This document shows positions 57,624 through 64,000 of a DNA stretch of 64,000 nucleotides, piece by piece. Numbering within the stretch: the first letter of the stretch is position 1; each line of letters starts with the position of its first letter. The DNA comes from Oscillatoria sp. SIO1A7 (GTDB taxonomy: Bacteria; Cyanobacteriota; Cyanobacteriia; Cyanobacteriales; Laspinemataceae): the NCBI GenBank assembly GCA_010672965.1, contig JAAHFN010000005.1, positions 34,170 through 98,169 of the forward strand, in the 5' to 3' direction. The translations under genes and the position numbers were made by a program. Below the pieces are notes generated by a model that made no database searches, was not told the DNA's origin, and saw only the letters and a list, made by a program, of their open reading frames with translations.

Positions 57624-57700
57624 TGTAGGGAGCGGCCCGGGAACGAAACCCAACGCAACGATTGGTATAGTTGGGTTTCGTTCCCGGACTGCTCCCTACA
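57624..57700. repeat. 77-bp palindromic repeat
   Basis: TGTAGGGAGCGGCCCGGGAA and its near-complement TTCCCGGACTGCTCCCTACA enclose complementary AACCCAAC and GTTGGGTT arms around a 15-base centre. It is a REP-like hairpin without genes. Only one copy is in the window. Confidence 0.8.
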
Positions 57701-57734
57701 ATTTTAAGGCAGACGGTCCACTACTCTCGGCGGA

Positions 57735-58013
57735 CTAATTAAATCTTAGCACCCTTCCAGACATTTGTTGGGGTCCTTGCGCTACTTGAAAAAGCCTAGG
57801 CGAATTGAGTTTTTGCCTGGATTTCACCGAACTGTTTCCCCACTTCTGGCGATGTATCTCCCAAGCTTCCGGCATCTCATCCCAGATTTCGCCATCTAAA
57901 TATCGCCCTCCGGCTTTCGGCGTTCTACCGCCAACTTGCTTAAAGAAAAACGCCACTTCTGCCGCCCGACATTGTTCGCGAATATCTCGCGCCTAATCCA
58001 AACTGAGCGGACG
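57735..58013 (-). pseudogene. Partial second copy of the DUF5131 gene 3' end
   Basis: Positions 57815-58013 match 58816-59014, the last part of the intact DUF5131 gene plus about 25 bp downstream, at about 92% by eye. The coding part reads VAFFFKQVGGRTPKAGGR and EIWDEMPEAWEIHRQK, then TGG where the intact gene has TAG, so the frame runs on to 57735. An upstream TAG replaces a Trp codon. It lies on the far side of the PIN toxin-antitoxin module. Confidence 0.87.
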
Positions 58014-58062
58014 AGAATGTTATAGGAAATCTGCGATCGGGCGCGATCTGACTTTGGGAATT

Positions 58063-58464
58063 TTACCAAACCGCATTTACTCCAGACAGACGAATCCGAT
58101 CGTCGCGGGTCAGCAGAGGCAAGTCGAGGTGCAGAGCGGTAGCAGCGATAATTCTATCGGGCATATCGGGCACAATATCTCGGGGTATTTTGTGCATTGC
58201 ATCTACTACATCTGCCGTCAGGTTTGCCACGACCAACCTACTACCAGCAGAGCGCAATTCTGCGTCAAGTAGTGCTTTTAGGTCAGCCGCAATTCGGCCT
58301 TTTTCCTGCAAATATAGCATTTCTACTAAACAAATAGTAGGAACGTAAATGAGTATCTCCTGTCTATCGCAAGCATCAAAAATATTACGGGCTGCCGAGC
58401 CGAGGCGAGGACTGTCTTCCAAATACCAAATTAAGGCATGAGTATCTGCTGCATGGCCTAGCAT
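58063..58464 (-). CDS. PIN-domain toxin, VapC-like
   Basis: The 133-residue PIN ribonuclease-like toxin begins MLGHAADTHALIWYL with the first active-site Asp, has TICLVEMLYL with the conserved Glu and MPDRIIAATALHLDLPLLTRD with the last acidic residues. The ATG shares one base with the antitoxin's TGA (TGATG); a longer frame from 58494 overlaps more and is rejected. It matches the cyanobacterial VapC group. Target RNA is unknown. Confidence 0.9.
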   Translation of the reverse strand: MLGHAADTHALIWYLEDSPRLGSAARNIFDACDRQEILIYVPTICLVEMLYLQEKGRIAADLKALLDAELRSAGSRLVVANLTADVVDAMHKIPRDIVPDMPDRIIAATALHLDLPLLTRDDRIRLSGVNAVW

Positions 58465-58700
58465 CAAATATCCTCCCTCGGGAAATTGCCCCACATCTGC
58501 TGTCTGGCTTCGGCAATATCTTGCTCGGTGATGTCAAGACCGCGCCACAAGCCTCGCAGGGACTTTGGCTTCTTCGGCGAAACCCCGTGCAGTTCTCGCT
58601 TAATCTGGGGAGCGATTTGCTCGATTAGGCTCAGCTTGTCAACTGCACAGAGCTGGTTTGCTAGCTTCACGACTTCTTCTAAGGTTACTGCTTCATTCAT
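58464..58700 (-). CDS. VapB-like antitoxin
   Basis: The 78-residue protein is the presumed partner of the PIN toxin. It is typical of small cyanobacterial antitoxins that end in LRGLWRGLDITEQDIAEARQ and MWGNFPREDI, with a helical N-terminus (TLEEVVKLANQL). It is the first gene of the pair and its stop overlaps the toxin start. It probably also represses their promoter. Confidence 0.87.
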   Translation of the reverse strand: MNEAVTLEEVVKLANQLCAVDKLSLIEQIAPQIKRELHGVSPKKPKSLRGLWRGLDITEQDIAEARQQMWGNFPREDI

Positions 58701-58840
58701 AGCGGAAAAACTCCGTCGCTTTCCTGTGGTTGGATTATATAGCGGGTTTGCGCCTATAGGTGTATCCTACCAAGCAGTAAAGGCTATGCCCGCACGCGAG
58801 TATCCTCTATAAGCCGCCTGGATTTCACCGAACTGTTTCC

Positions 58841-59560
58841 CTACTTCTGGCGATGTATCTCCCAAGCTTCCGGCATCTCATCCCAGATTTCCTCGTCTAA
58901 ATGTCGCCCTCCGGCTTTCGGCGTTCTACCGCCAACTTGCTTAAAGAAAAACGCGACTTCCGCCGCCCGACATTGTTCGCGAATATCTCGCGCCCAATCC
59001 AAATTTAGCGGACGGTGTTTCGGCCCGGACTCGCCACCCACAATAACCCAGTGAATATCGGTCAAATCCAGTTCTAGCGATCCTAAAAGCGGTTCGCAAG
59101 ACAAAAACCGCACCGCTGCCTGAACCTGGCGCAAACAGTCAACTCGCTTAACGTATTGCTGACTTTCAACGGATACGCCCATCCAAACATTTTCCGGCCA
59201 ATCTATTTGGGGCGATAGCTCTACTAGGCGATCGTGCCTTTTGGTCAAAATTTGATAGATATGCCAAGGGGTTTCGCGCATCGTTTGAAAGACTTCTTGG
59301 AGAAAGGAAATATCCATTTCTTCGTGAAAGAGGTCGCTCATGGAGTTCACAAATATGCGACTCGGCTTGCGCCAACGCTTCGGCTCTTCCAAACGCTCTG
59401 GGTGCTTGGTAAATTCAAAACCATTAGCAAAGTTTTTGGGGAATCGCTTGGTCAGCGCTTCCGCATAACAATGAGTGCAACCAGGACTAATTTTATTGCA
59501 GCCAGTTGTAGGGTTCCAGGTTCGGTCAGTCCATTCTATACCAGTATGCGTGCTAGCCAT
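58841..59560 (-). CDS. DUF5131 (phage Gp37/Gp68-like) protein
   Basis: The 239-residue protein begins MASTHTGIEWTDRTWNPTTG and has a CNKISPGCTHCYAE cluster (Cys-x6-Cys-x2-Cys), TKRFPKNF, FVNSMSDLFHEE and VGGESGPKHRP. The Cys motif is like a radical-SAM-type iron-sulfur site; homologues occur in phages and mobile elements and their reaction is not settled. I start at the ATG at 59560, since further upstream is G/C-rich tandem repeat. A TAG follows HRQK. Its 3' end is copied again at 57735-58013. Confidence 0.88.
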   Translation of the reverse strand: MASTHTGIEWTDRTWNPTTGCNKISPGCTHCYAEALTKRFPKNFANGFEFTKHPERLEEPKRWRKPSRIFVNSMSDLFHEEMDISFLQEVFQTMRETPWHIYQILTKRHDRLVELSPQIDWPENVWMGVSVESQQYVKRVDCLRQVQAAVRFLSCEPLLGSLELDLTDIHWVIVGGESGPKHRPLNLDWARDIREQCRAAEVAFFFKQVGGRTPKAGGRHLDEEIWDEMPEAWEIHRQK

Positions 59561-59574
59561 AGTATTAAGACTTG

Positions 59575-59640
59575 GGGACAGGGGGACAGGGGGACAGGGG
59601 GACTTGGGGACTTGGGGACTTGGGGACTTGGGGACAAGGA
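59575..59640. repeat. 8-bp GGGGACTT and GGGGGACA tandem repeat
   Basis: About three GGGGGACA units are followed by five GGGGACTT units upstream of the DUF5131 gene, the same class as at 8272-8313. It creates a Pro/Ser-rich false N-terminal extension. Confidence 0.85.
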
Positions 59641-59654
59641 GATTAGGAGACAAC

Positions 59655-59850
59655 TGTAGGGGCGATAGCATCCCCGAGACAGCCTCGGATGCAAACCGAT
59701 ATTTTCAATCGGGATGCTTCGCCCCTCCAATATGCCCGTCTTATGGTCGTTTCAATGTAGGGGCGATAGCATCCCCGAGACAGCCTCGGATGCAAACCGA
59801 TATTTTCAATCGGGATGCTTCGCCCCTCCAATATGCCCGTCTTGTGGTCT
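59655..59850. repeat. Tandem duplicate of a 101-bp repeat unit
   Basis: Two nearly perfect copies beginning TGTAGGGGCGATAGCATCCC (59655 and 59756) include GACAGCCTCGGATGCAAACC and GGGATGCTTCGCCCCTCC, ending in TATGCCCGTCTT. The unit is related to the core of MITE family 1. The near-identity implies a recent duplication. Confidence 0.88.
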
Positions 59851-60164
59851 CTATATAGTAGCTTAACTTGAATAAAAAGTCAAGTCAAGATTTAGATTTT
59901 TCCTGGGTTGGAGGCTATTTTACTATAAATTTAGTCAAAGGCGATCGCTTTTTTGATCGAGGTGGGCATTATAGTTGTAATGAGGGACGGATTAAGGAAA
60001 ACTCGTTGGCTTCTGCCTGGGGTTTGCCTCGCAACCGCATCCCAACTATATTTTCTTGTTTCTCAAAACTAACTTCAGAGCGCTAACCTCGATGCTAGCG
60101 TTCCCAAAAACACGCGCCTTATATAGGCTTAAGTTTTGTCTTGCCAAAAATTGCCCAAGTAATT
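59851..60164. other. Upstream region of the pilin-VWA gene
   Basis: No gene of known type. An open stretch at about 59868-60086 has weak protein-like composition but no supporting features. The region likely holds the promoter of the pilin-VWA gene. Confidence 0.45.
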
Positions 60165-62078
60165 ATGAAGATACAGCTAGAATACTTGAAATATTTTGCC
60201 AACAAAAAAGACGATCGCGGTTTTAACAAACTCGAACTGATTGTCGTACTTTTGATTTGTGGAATACTGGCATTTATTGCTGCTCCTAGTTTTCTATCCC
60301 AAGCAAATAAGTCCAAACAATCGGAAGGGATAAGCAGTATTGGCGCTCTGAACCGCGCTCAGCAAGCTCATTTAACGGATTTCTCACCTCACAGCGGCGC
60401 AGTTAGAGAAGAACATAGCGCCGAAGAATACAACGAAATTAATGAAAACACATTTGAGAGGGTCAACCTCAAACCCATCTCGACTTTCTCGATAGATGTG
60501 GATAGTGCTTCCTACAGCAACGTAAGGCGGTTTATAACTAACGGTCAGCTTCCACCCAAGGACGCCGTGAGAATCGAAGAAATGATTAATTATTTTAGTT
60601 ACGATTATCCTCAACCAAAAGGCGATCGACCGTTTTCTATAGCGACCGAAATATCCGCAGCTCCTTGGCATGAGGCTCATAAATTAGTTAGTATCGGCTT
60701 GCAAGGCAAAAAAGTTAGCAGGGAGAATATACCACCGAGCAATCTCGTCTTGCTGTTGGATGTTTCCGGTTCTATGATTGCCCAGGATAAGCTACCTCTA
60801 GTCAAGTCGGGTTTGCGATTGCTGCTCGATCGCTTGACCGCAAAAGATAGAGTATCAATTGTAGTTTATGCTGGTGCTGCTGGCTTGGTTTTGCCGCCGA
60901 CACCAGGAAACGAGAAGGAGAAGATATTAGCTGCTATTGAAAATCTACATGCAGGGGGTTCTACTGCTGGCGGCCAAGGAATTCAACTGGCTTATGAGGT
61001 AGCGCGACGGACTTATATTCCATCGGGTAACAACCGGGTTATTATGGCAACGGACGGCGATTTTAATGTCGGTATTTCCAGGGATACAGAACTGGTTCGC
61101 CTGATAGAAGACTATCGCGATCGCGGCGTTTTTCTAACTGTTCTGGGATTTGGCATGGGGAACCTGAAGGATTCTAAGATGGAGCAACTGGCGGATAAAG
61201 GAAACGGCAACTACGCCTATATCGACAATCTAGCGGAGGCGAAGAAAATTTTCGTGACTGAGATGGCGGGCACGTTGTTAACCATCGCTAAAGATGTAAA
61301 AGTACAAGTAGAATTCAATCCCGCTAAAGTCCAAGCTTATCGTCTCATAGGATACGAGAATCGACTGCTGAACGCCGAAGATTTTAACGACGATCGCAAA
61401 GATGCTGGGGAGCTAGGTGCAGGACATTCCGTAACAGCCCTGTATGAAATTGTTCTGTCTGAGGATATAGATGACTTGCAGGATAGAGAAAATAGCGAGG
61501 ACTTGATGCTAGTAAAATTGCGCTATAAAGACCCAGAGCATAGCGAGTCTCAGCTTATCGTAAAGCCAGTTGTTAGCCTAGGTGGGAAACTAGAGGATAC
61601 CTCGAATAACTTCAAGTTTGCAGCGGCAGTTGCGCAATTCGGCATGATTTTACGAGACTCCGAGTACAAAGGTTCGGCAAATATCGAGCAAGTCTTGCAA
61701 CTGGCCAACCAGTCCCGTGGTGCAGATCGCAAAGGCTATAGAGCCGAATTTATCCGCTTAGTCGAAACCAGTAAAACTCTCGAATCTGCGGAAGCTAGTC
61801 CCTTTGCTTCTTCTATTGAGGATACGGGTCTTGGCATTCAGGATTCGGTAAACTACGCCTATTCAACTCGGGCGACTAAAGATGCTGTGTTCAACTATGC
61901 TACATCCAAGCACGAACGAGAAAAAAGTTATGTTGGAGCTGTCTTTGCGAGGGAGGGGGAAGTTTCTCTGTCTATTATCTGTGAAGCCAAATCTCCCGGA
62001 GCAACCAAGCTTGCAGACCCGACTCTTGAGAATGGCGTTCCTACCTGTCCTCCTGGCACGAAGAAGTTAGGTAATTAA
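60165..62078 (+). CDS. Type IV pilin with an inserted VWA (YfbK-like) domain
   Basis: The 637-residue product starts with a prepilin leader (about 19 residues, ending in DDRG) and FNKLELIVVLLICGILAFIA with the +5 Glu, the type IV pilin N-terminal helix, followed by PSFLSQANKSKQSE and LNRAQQAHL, as in cyanobacterial PilA-type pilins. Residues about 60-545 form a YfbK-like region: an N-terminal module (FSIDVDSASYSNVRRFI) and a VWA domain with MIDAS DVSGSM (199-204) and ATDGDF. From about 550 the sequence returns to pilin: DTGLGIQDSVNYAYS, SYVGAVFA, and Cys606 and Cys628. I use ATG at 60165 rather than a TTG eight codons earlier. Confidence 0.88.
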   Translation: MKIQLEYLKYFANKKDDRGFNKLELIVVLLICGILAFIAAPSFLSQANKSKQSEGISSIGALNRAQQAHLTDFSPHSGAVREEHSAEEYNEINENTFERVNLKPISTFSIDVDSASYSNVRRFITNGQLPPKDAVRIEEMINYFSYDYPQPKGDRPFSIATEISAAPWHEAHKLVSIGLQGKKVSRENIPPSNLVLLLDVSGSMIAQDKLPLVKSGLRLLLDRLTAKDRVSIVVYAGAAGLVLPPTPGNEKEKILAAIENLHAGGSTAGGQGIQLAYEVARRTYIPSGNNRVIMATDGDFNVGISRDTELVRLIEDYRDRGVFLTVLGFGMGNLKDSKMEQLADKGNGNYAYIDNLAEAKKIFVTEMAGTLLTIAKDVKVQVEFNPAKVQAYRLIGYENRLLNAEDFNDDRKDAGELGAGHSVTALYEIVLSEDIDDLQDRENSEDLMLVKLRYKDPEHSESQLIVKPVVSLGGKLEDTSNNFKFAAAVAQFGMILRDSEYKGSANIEQVLQLANQSRGADRKGYRAEFIRLVETSKTLESAEASPFASSIEDTGLGIQDSVNYAYSTRATKDAVFNYATSKHEREKSYVGAVFAREGEVSLSIICEAKSPGATKLADPTLENGVPTCPPGTKKLGN

Positions 62079-62104
62079 TTGAGAATTTTTTTTAGCGAGG
62101 GTCA

Positions 62105-62235
62105 TATAGCATTTCTCAAATAAATGTACCGAAGGAAACGTAGGGGCGACAGCATCGCGAGCGACTATCTCGGCTGTAGAACGGTAACTTCCGTATTGGG
62201 ATGCTTCGCCCCAAATACCTCTGCAACCCTTACTA
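62105..62235. mobile_element. MITE family 1 (copy e, right end degraded)
   Basis: The left end TATAGCATTTCTCAAATAAATG and internal GTAGGGGCGACAGCATCGCG, ATCTCGGCTGTAGAACGGTA and TTGGGATGCTTCGCCCCA match family 1. The right inverted repeat is replaced by CTCTGCAACCCTTACTAA, which also follows the repeat at about 63555. Confidence 0.75.
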
Positions 62236-62293
62236 AGCCTAGATTAGTCCAGATAGCTTATTATCTGATTTTGCTTGTGGTTTTAGACAAATG

Positions 62294-62845
62294 CTAGAGC
62301 AAAACCAACGCCCTATCGGTGTCCAAACATTGAATTATGTTACCGTTTTTATTCCGAAGTAATCCATCTAGATTCAGCAAATCGCGATCGCTAGAGACTA
62401 TTACCTCGGCATTATTTATAATTGCCGTCGTTATATCCAGTGAATCTCCAGCCTCAATAGCCCTTGCCTGCAATTCGATTTCTGCTACGGTATTTTTAAA
62501 CAGTTCCAGGGTTAGATCCATAACTTCTATATTATGACGCTCCAATACAGACATCACTTGGGTAGTTAGGGAACGGGCTGAAATGACCAAATATCTGCGA
62601 CTATCCGAACGACCGCCATAAAAACTGGCGAGAGTTTGGTAGAGAATTGTTTCTACCTCGTACAGAGTTAAGCAAGACGTCAATCCTTGGTGCTTGCTTT
62701 TAATCCTTTCCAATAATTGAGTGCCATCGTCAGACAGTTGGCTAACCGTCCGCCCTCGTCTGGGTGCCGTTCTCAGGTAAGAACCAGTCGGGCTACGCTC
62801 GGCCAAATAGTCGATAAATACACCCGTGTCAATGTAAATCTTCAT
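62294..62845 (-). CDS. PIN-domain protein (second of a PIN pair)
   Basis: The 183-residue PIN protein starts MKIYIDTGVFIDYLAERSP with the first Asp, has SCLTLYEVETIL with the conserved Glu, and ends with GDSLDITTAIINNAEVIVSSD with acidic residues. An Arg-rich segment (SYLRTAPRRGRTVSQL, about 21-38) looks like an insertion. Its start overlaps the stop of the upstream PIN gene by one base (TAATG). There is no classical antitoxin next to it, so one of the two PIN proteins may regulate the other, or the antitoxin is missing. Confidence 0.85.
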   Translation of the reverse strand: MKIYIDTGVFIDYLAERSPTGSYLRTAPRRGRTVSQLSDDGTQLLERIKSKHQGLTSCLTLYEVETILYQTLASFYGGRSDSRRYLVISARSLTTQVMSVLERHNIEVMDLTLELFKNTVAEIELQARAIEAGDSLDITTAIINNAEVIVSSDRDLLNLDGLLRNKNGNIIQCLDTDRALVLL

Positions 62846-63285
62846 TAATTTTCCCTAAAAGATTCTATAAAATCTTCGGGACGCAGCGCTTTTAGACCGT
62901 CGAACTTAACGGCTTCGATAATGCCTTCGTCGTCGGTTAACAAATAATCGCATTTAGCGTCTTCTGCAGCTACGATACTCACAACATCATTGCTGTGCAA
63001 CCCCAAGCGATCGAAGTCATGGCGGTTTTCCCTAAAAGCTGCCTCAATATTGTCGTAGTTAAGCGGCACTAGCTCGACCTGCTTTTCCAGCTCTTCTAAA
63101 TCGAGCTGGGCAACAAGTTCGTTTAGTCCGTCTATAGAGAAGATTAACTCTTGCACGACAATCGGGCTGGTAACGTAGTCGTTCTTACTGGCCAGTTTTT
63201 CAGATAAAAGCTCCCTCAGTTCCTTCTTGCCCAAGAATAATCGGTACAGTGCCGATAAATCCAAAAATACCTTTTCTTTATTCAT
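62845..63285 (-). CDS. PIN-domain protein (first of a PIN pair)
   Basis: The 146-residue protein begins MNKEKVFLDLSALYRLFLGK, has IVVQELIFSIDGL and LHSNDVVSIVAAEDAKCDYLLTDDEG, the last two including the conserved Glu and Asp residues of PIN folds. It overlaps the second PIN gene by one base. The pair is one operon. I see no VapB, RelB or HTH antitoxin upstream within the repeat-rich 63286-63700. Confidence 0.82.
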   Translation of the reverse strand: MNKEKVFLDLSALYRLFLGKKELRELLSEKLASKNDYVTSPIVVQELIFSIDGLNELVAQLDLEELEKQVELVPLNYDNIEAAFRENRHDFDRLGLHSNDVVSIVAAEDAKCDYLLTDDEGIIEAVKFDGLKALRPEDFIESFREN

Positions 63286-63447
63286 TTTTGCTTGGTATTA
63301 AAATTTTCTCTATTATAGCAGTCAGCTATCAGCTGTCAGCAGTCAGCGATTCTCCTGCGGAGACGCTGCGCGAACGGCACAAGTCTTGCCGTTACTAGCC
63401 AAAACGAGATTTGAATTGTCCGTTTAGTCGCCCTAAAATAAGTCTGC

Positions 63448-63510
63448 GTAGGACGGGCGTCCCGCCTGTCCGCCATACCAGTCAGGGACAGGCGGGACGC
63501 CCGTCCTACG
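63448..63510. repeat. REP-like palindrome, GTCCCGCCTGTC family (copy c)
   Basis: GTAGGACGGGCGTCCCGCCT and its complement around a longer, about 16-base centre containing GCCATACCAGTC. It is the same hairpin as at 47908-47967. Confidence 0.88.
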
Positions 63511-63534
63511 GAAAATTACCATTTAACCGGATTT

Positions 63535-63680
63535 GGAATGCTTCGCCCCAAAAACCTCTGCAACCCTTACTAAACCTGTCGTTAGCTCCTTCAAGTTTAT
63601 GGGGCGAAGCATTCCAATACATTAATTTTTGCGAAGAGAGCAAAGGCTGTCTCGGGAATGCTGTCGCCCCTACACCCTAG
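63535..63680. repeat. Dispersed repeat with GGGGCGAAGCATTCCAATAC core
   Basis: GGAATGCTTCGCCCCAAAAACC at 63535 and ATGGGGCGAAGCATTCCAAT at 63599 face each other, then AGCAAAGGCTGTCTCGGGAA and GCTGTCGCCCCTACACCC follow. This is the block seen at about 49480-49575. No gene is present. Confidence 0.7.
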
Positions 63681-63716
63681 GTGTGGGGTGTGGGGTGTAG
63701 GGTGTGGGGTGTAGGG
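63680..63716. repeat. GTGTGGG/GTGTAGG heptamers
   Basis: About five tandem 7-bp units GTGTGGG or GTGTAGG. The complementary forms begin at 63841, with a 120-bp gene-free spacer between. Confidence 0.85.
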
Positions 63717-63840
63717 AAACTTCATACTATTTCCCGACCGCTTTCGGGAGCTGAAAAGTCCTACGGGAACTCTGGATTCGGGTTTAAATTGGGAACGATT
63801 CCGGTTGTCAAAAAAAACGGTGACAACCCCTCAGAGTCAA

Positions 63841-64000
63841 CACCCCACACCCTACACCCTACACCCTACACCCGACACCCGACACCCCACACCCCACACC
63901 CGACACCCGACACCCGACACCCGACACCCGACACCCGACACCCGACACCCGACACCCGACACCCGACACCCGACACCCGACACCCGACACCCGACACCCG
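63841..64000. repeat. Long CCCGACA heptamer array running off the window
   Basis: ACACCCC/ACACCCT units at 63841-63870 and mixed units to about 63898 give way to about 15 perfect tandem copies of ACACCCG to the last base at 64000. The array is not finished at the window edge. It has no spacers, so it is not a CRISPR array. Confidence 0.93.

Noticed and set aside
59561..59671. 37-residue N-terminal extension of the DUF5131 protein
   Set aside because: It is the translated GGGGACTT repeat (PKSPSPQVPKSP type).
59868..60086. 72-codon open frame before the pilin-VWA gene
   Set aside because: No ribosome binding site, no recognisable motif, and it is surrounded by repeats; kept only as a comment in the gap entry.
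63841..64000. Possible CRISPR array
   Set aside because: The 7-bp units are contiguous with no spacers, and no cas genes are in the window.

Overview
This window is chromosomal DNA from a cyanobacterium, most likely a filamentous, repeat-rich one; I cannot name the species. The evidence is an atp operon in cyanobacterial order (c, b', b, delta, alpha, gamma), ferrochelatase with a chlorophyll-binding-like tail, a CrtD-type carotenoid desaturase, a front-end fatty-acid desaturase, a BlaI/M56 pair like the copper-responsive PetR/PetP system, a cyanobacteriochrome-like multi-GAF kinase, many GCGATCGC (HIP1) octamers, and abundant short tandem repeats and MITE-like elements.

Layout. 0-5.4 kb: atpE-G-F-H-A-C, with spacers enlarged by repeats. 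5.4-12 kb: a repeat field, a histidine kinase and OmpR-type regulator, a triplicated 142-bp unit that carries an intrinsic terminator, a MORN protein and a secreted unknown. 12-19 kb: Hsp20, desaturase, then a leftward cluster sucC-sucD-DUF815 ATPase-nucleoside hydrolase; the SucD has Ser at the position of the phosphorylated His. 19.3-28.8 kb: a membrane coiled-coil protein, a 1633-residue hybrid kinase with five GAF domains (three with the DXCF plus second-Cys signature of cyanobacteriochromes), a single-domain receiver and a GAF-GGDEF protein, probably one signalling block. 28.9-34.5 kb: a toxin-antitoxin pair whose PIN toxin has an in-frame stop, a FetB-like permease, a DegT aminotransferase carrying an in-frame repeat insertion, and a UbiB/ABC1 kinase. 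34.8-39.3 kb: leftward surface-glycan genes (two GT-A paralogues, a GT10 enzyme, a sulfotransferase with one in-frame stop). 39.7-51 kb: DUF4126, hemH, a methyltransferase, a beta-helix protein, a DUF2887 gene broken by two MITEs, crtD, an outer-membrane protein and petR/petP-like genes. 51.3-59.6 kb: valS, a DUF5131 gene and two toxin-antitoxin pairs, each pair lying between an intact host gene and a second copy of that gene's 3' end; an IS630 transposase relic lies between. 60-64 kb: a type IV pilin with a YfbK-like VWA domain inserted in its middle, an operon of two PIN proteins, and a long CCCGACA heptamer array running off the window.

The main points for follow-up are the pilin-VWA fusion, the cyanobacteriochrome-like kinase, the twice-repeated architecture of toxin-antitoxin modules next to duplicated host-gene 3' ends, and the 142-bp terminator-bearing triplet. 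The MITE families can be defined from several copies here, and one insertion can be removed on paper to restore a reading frame.
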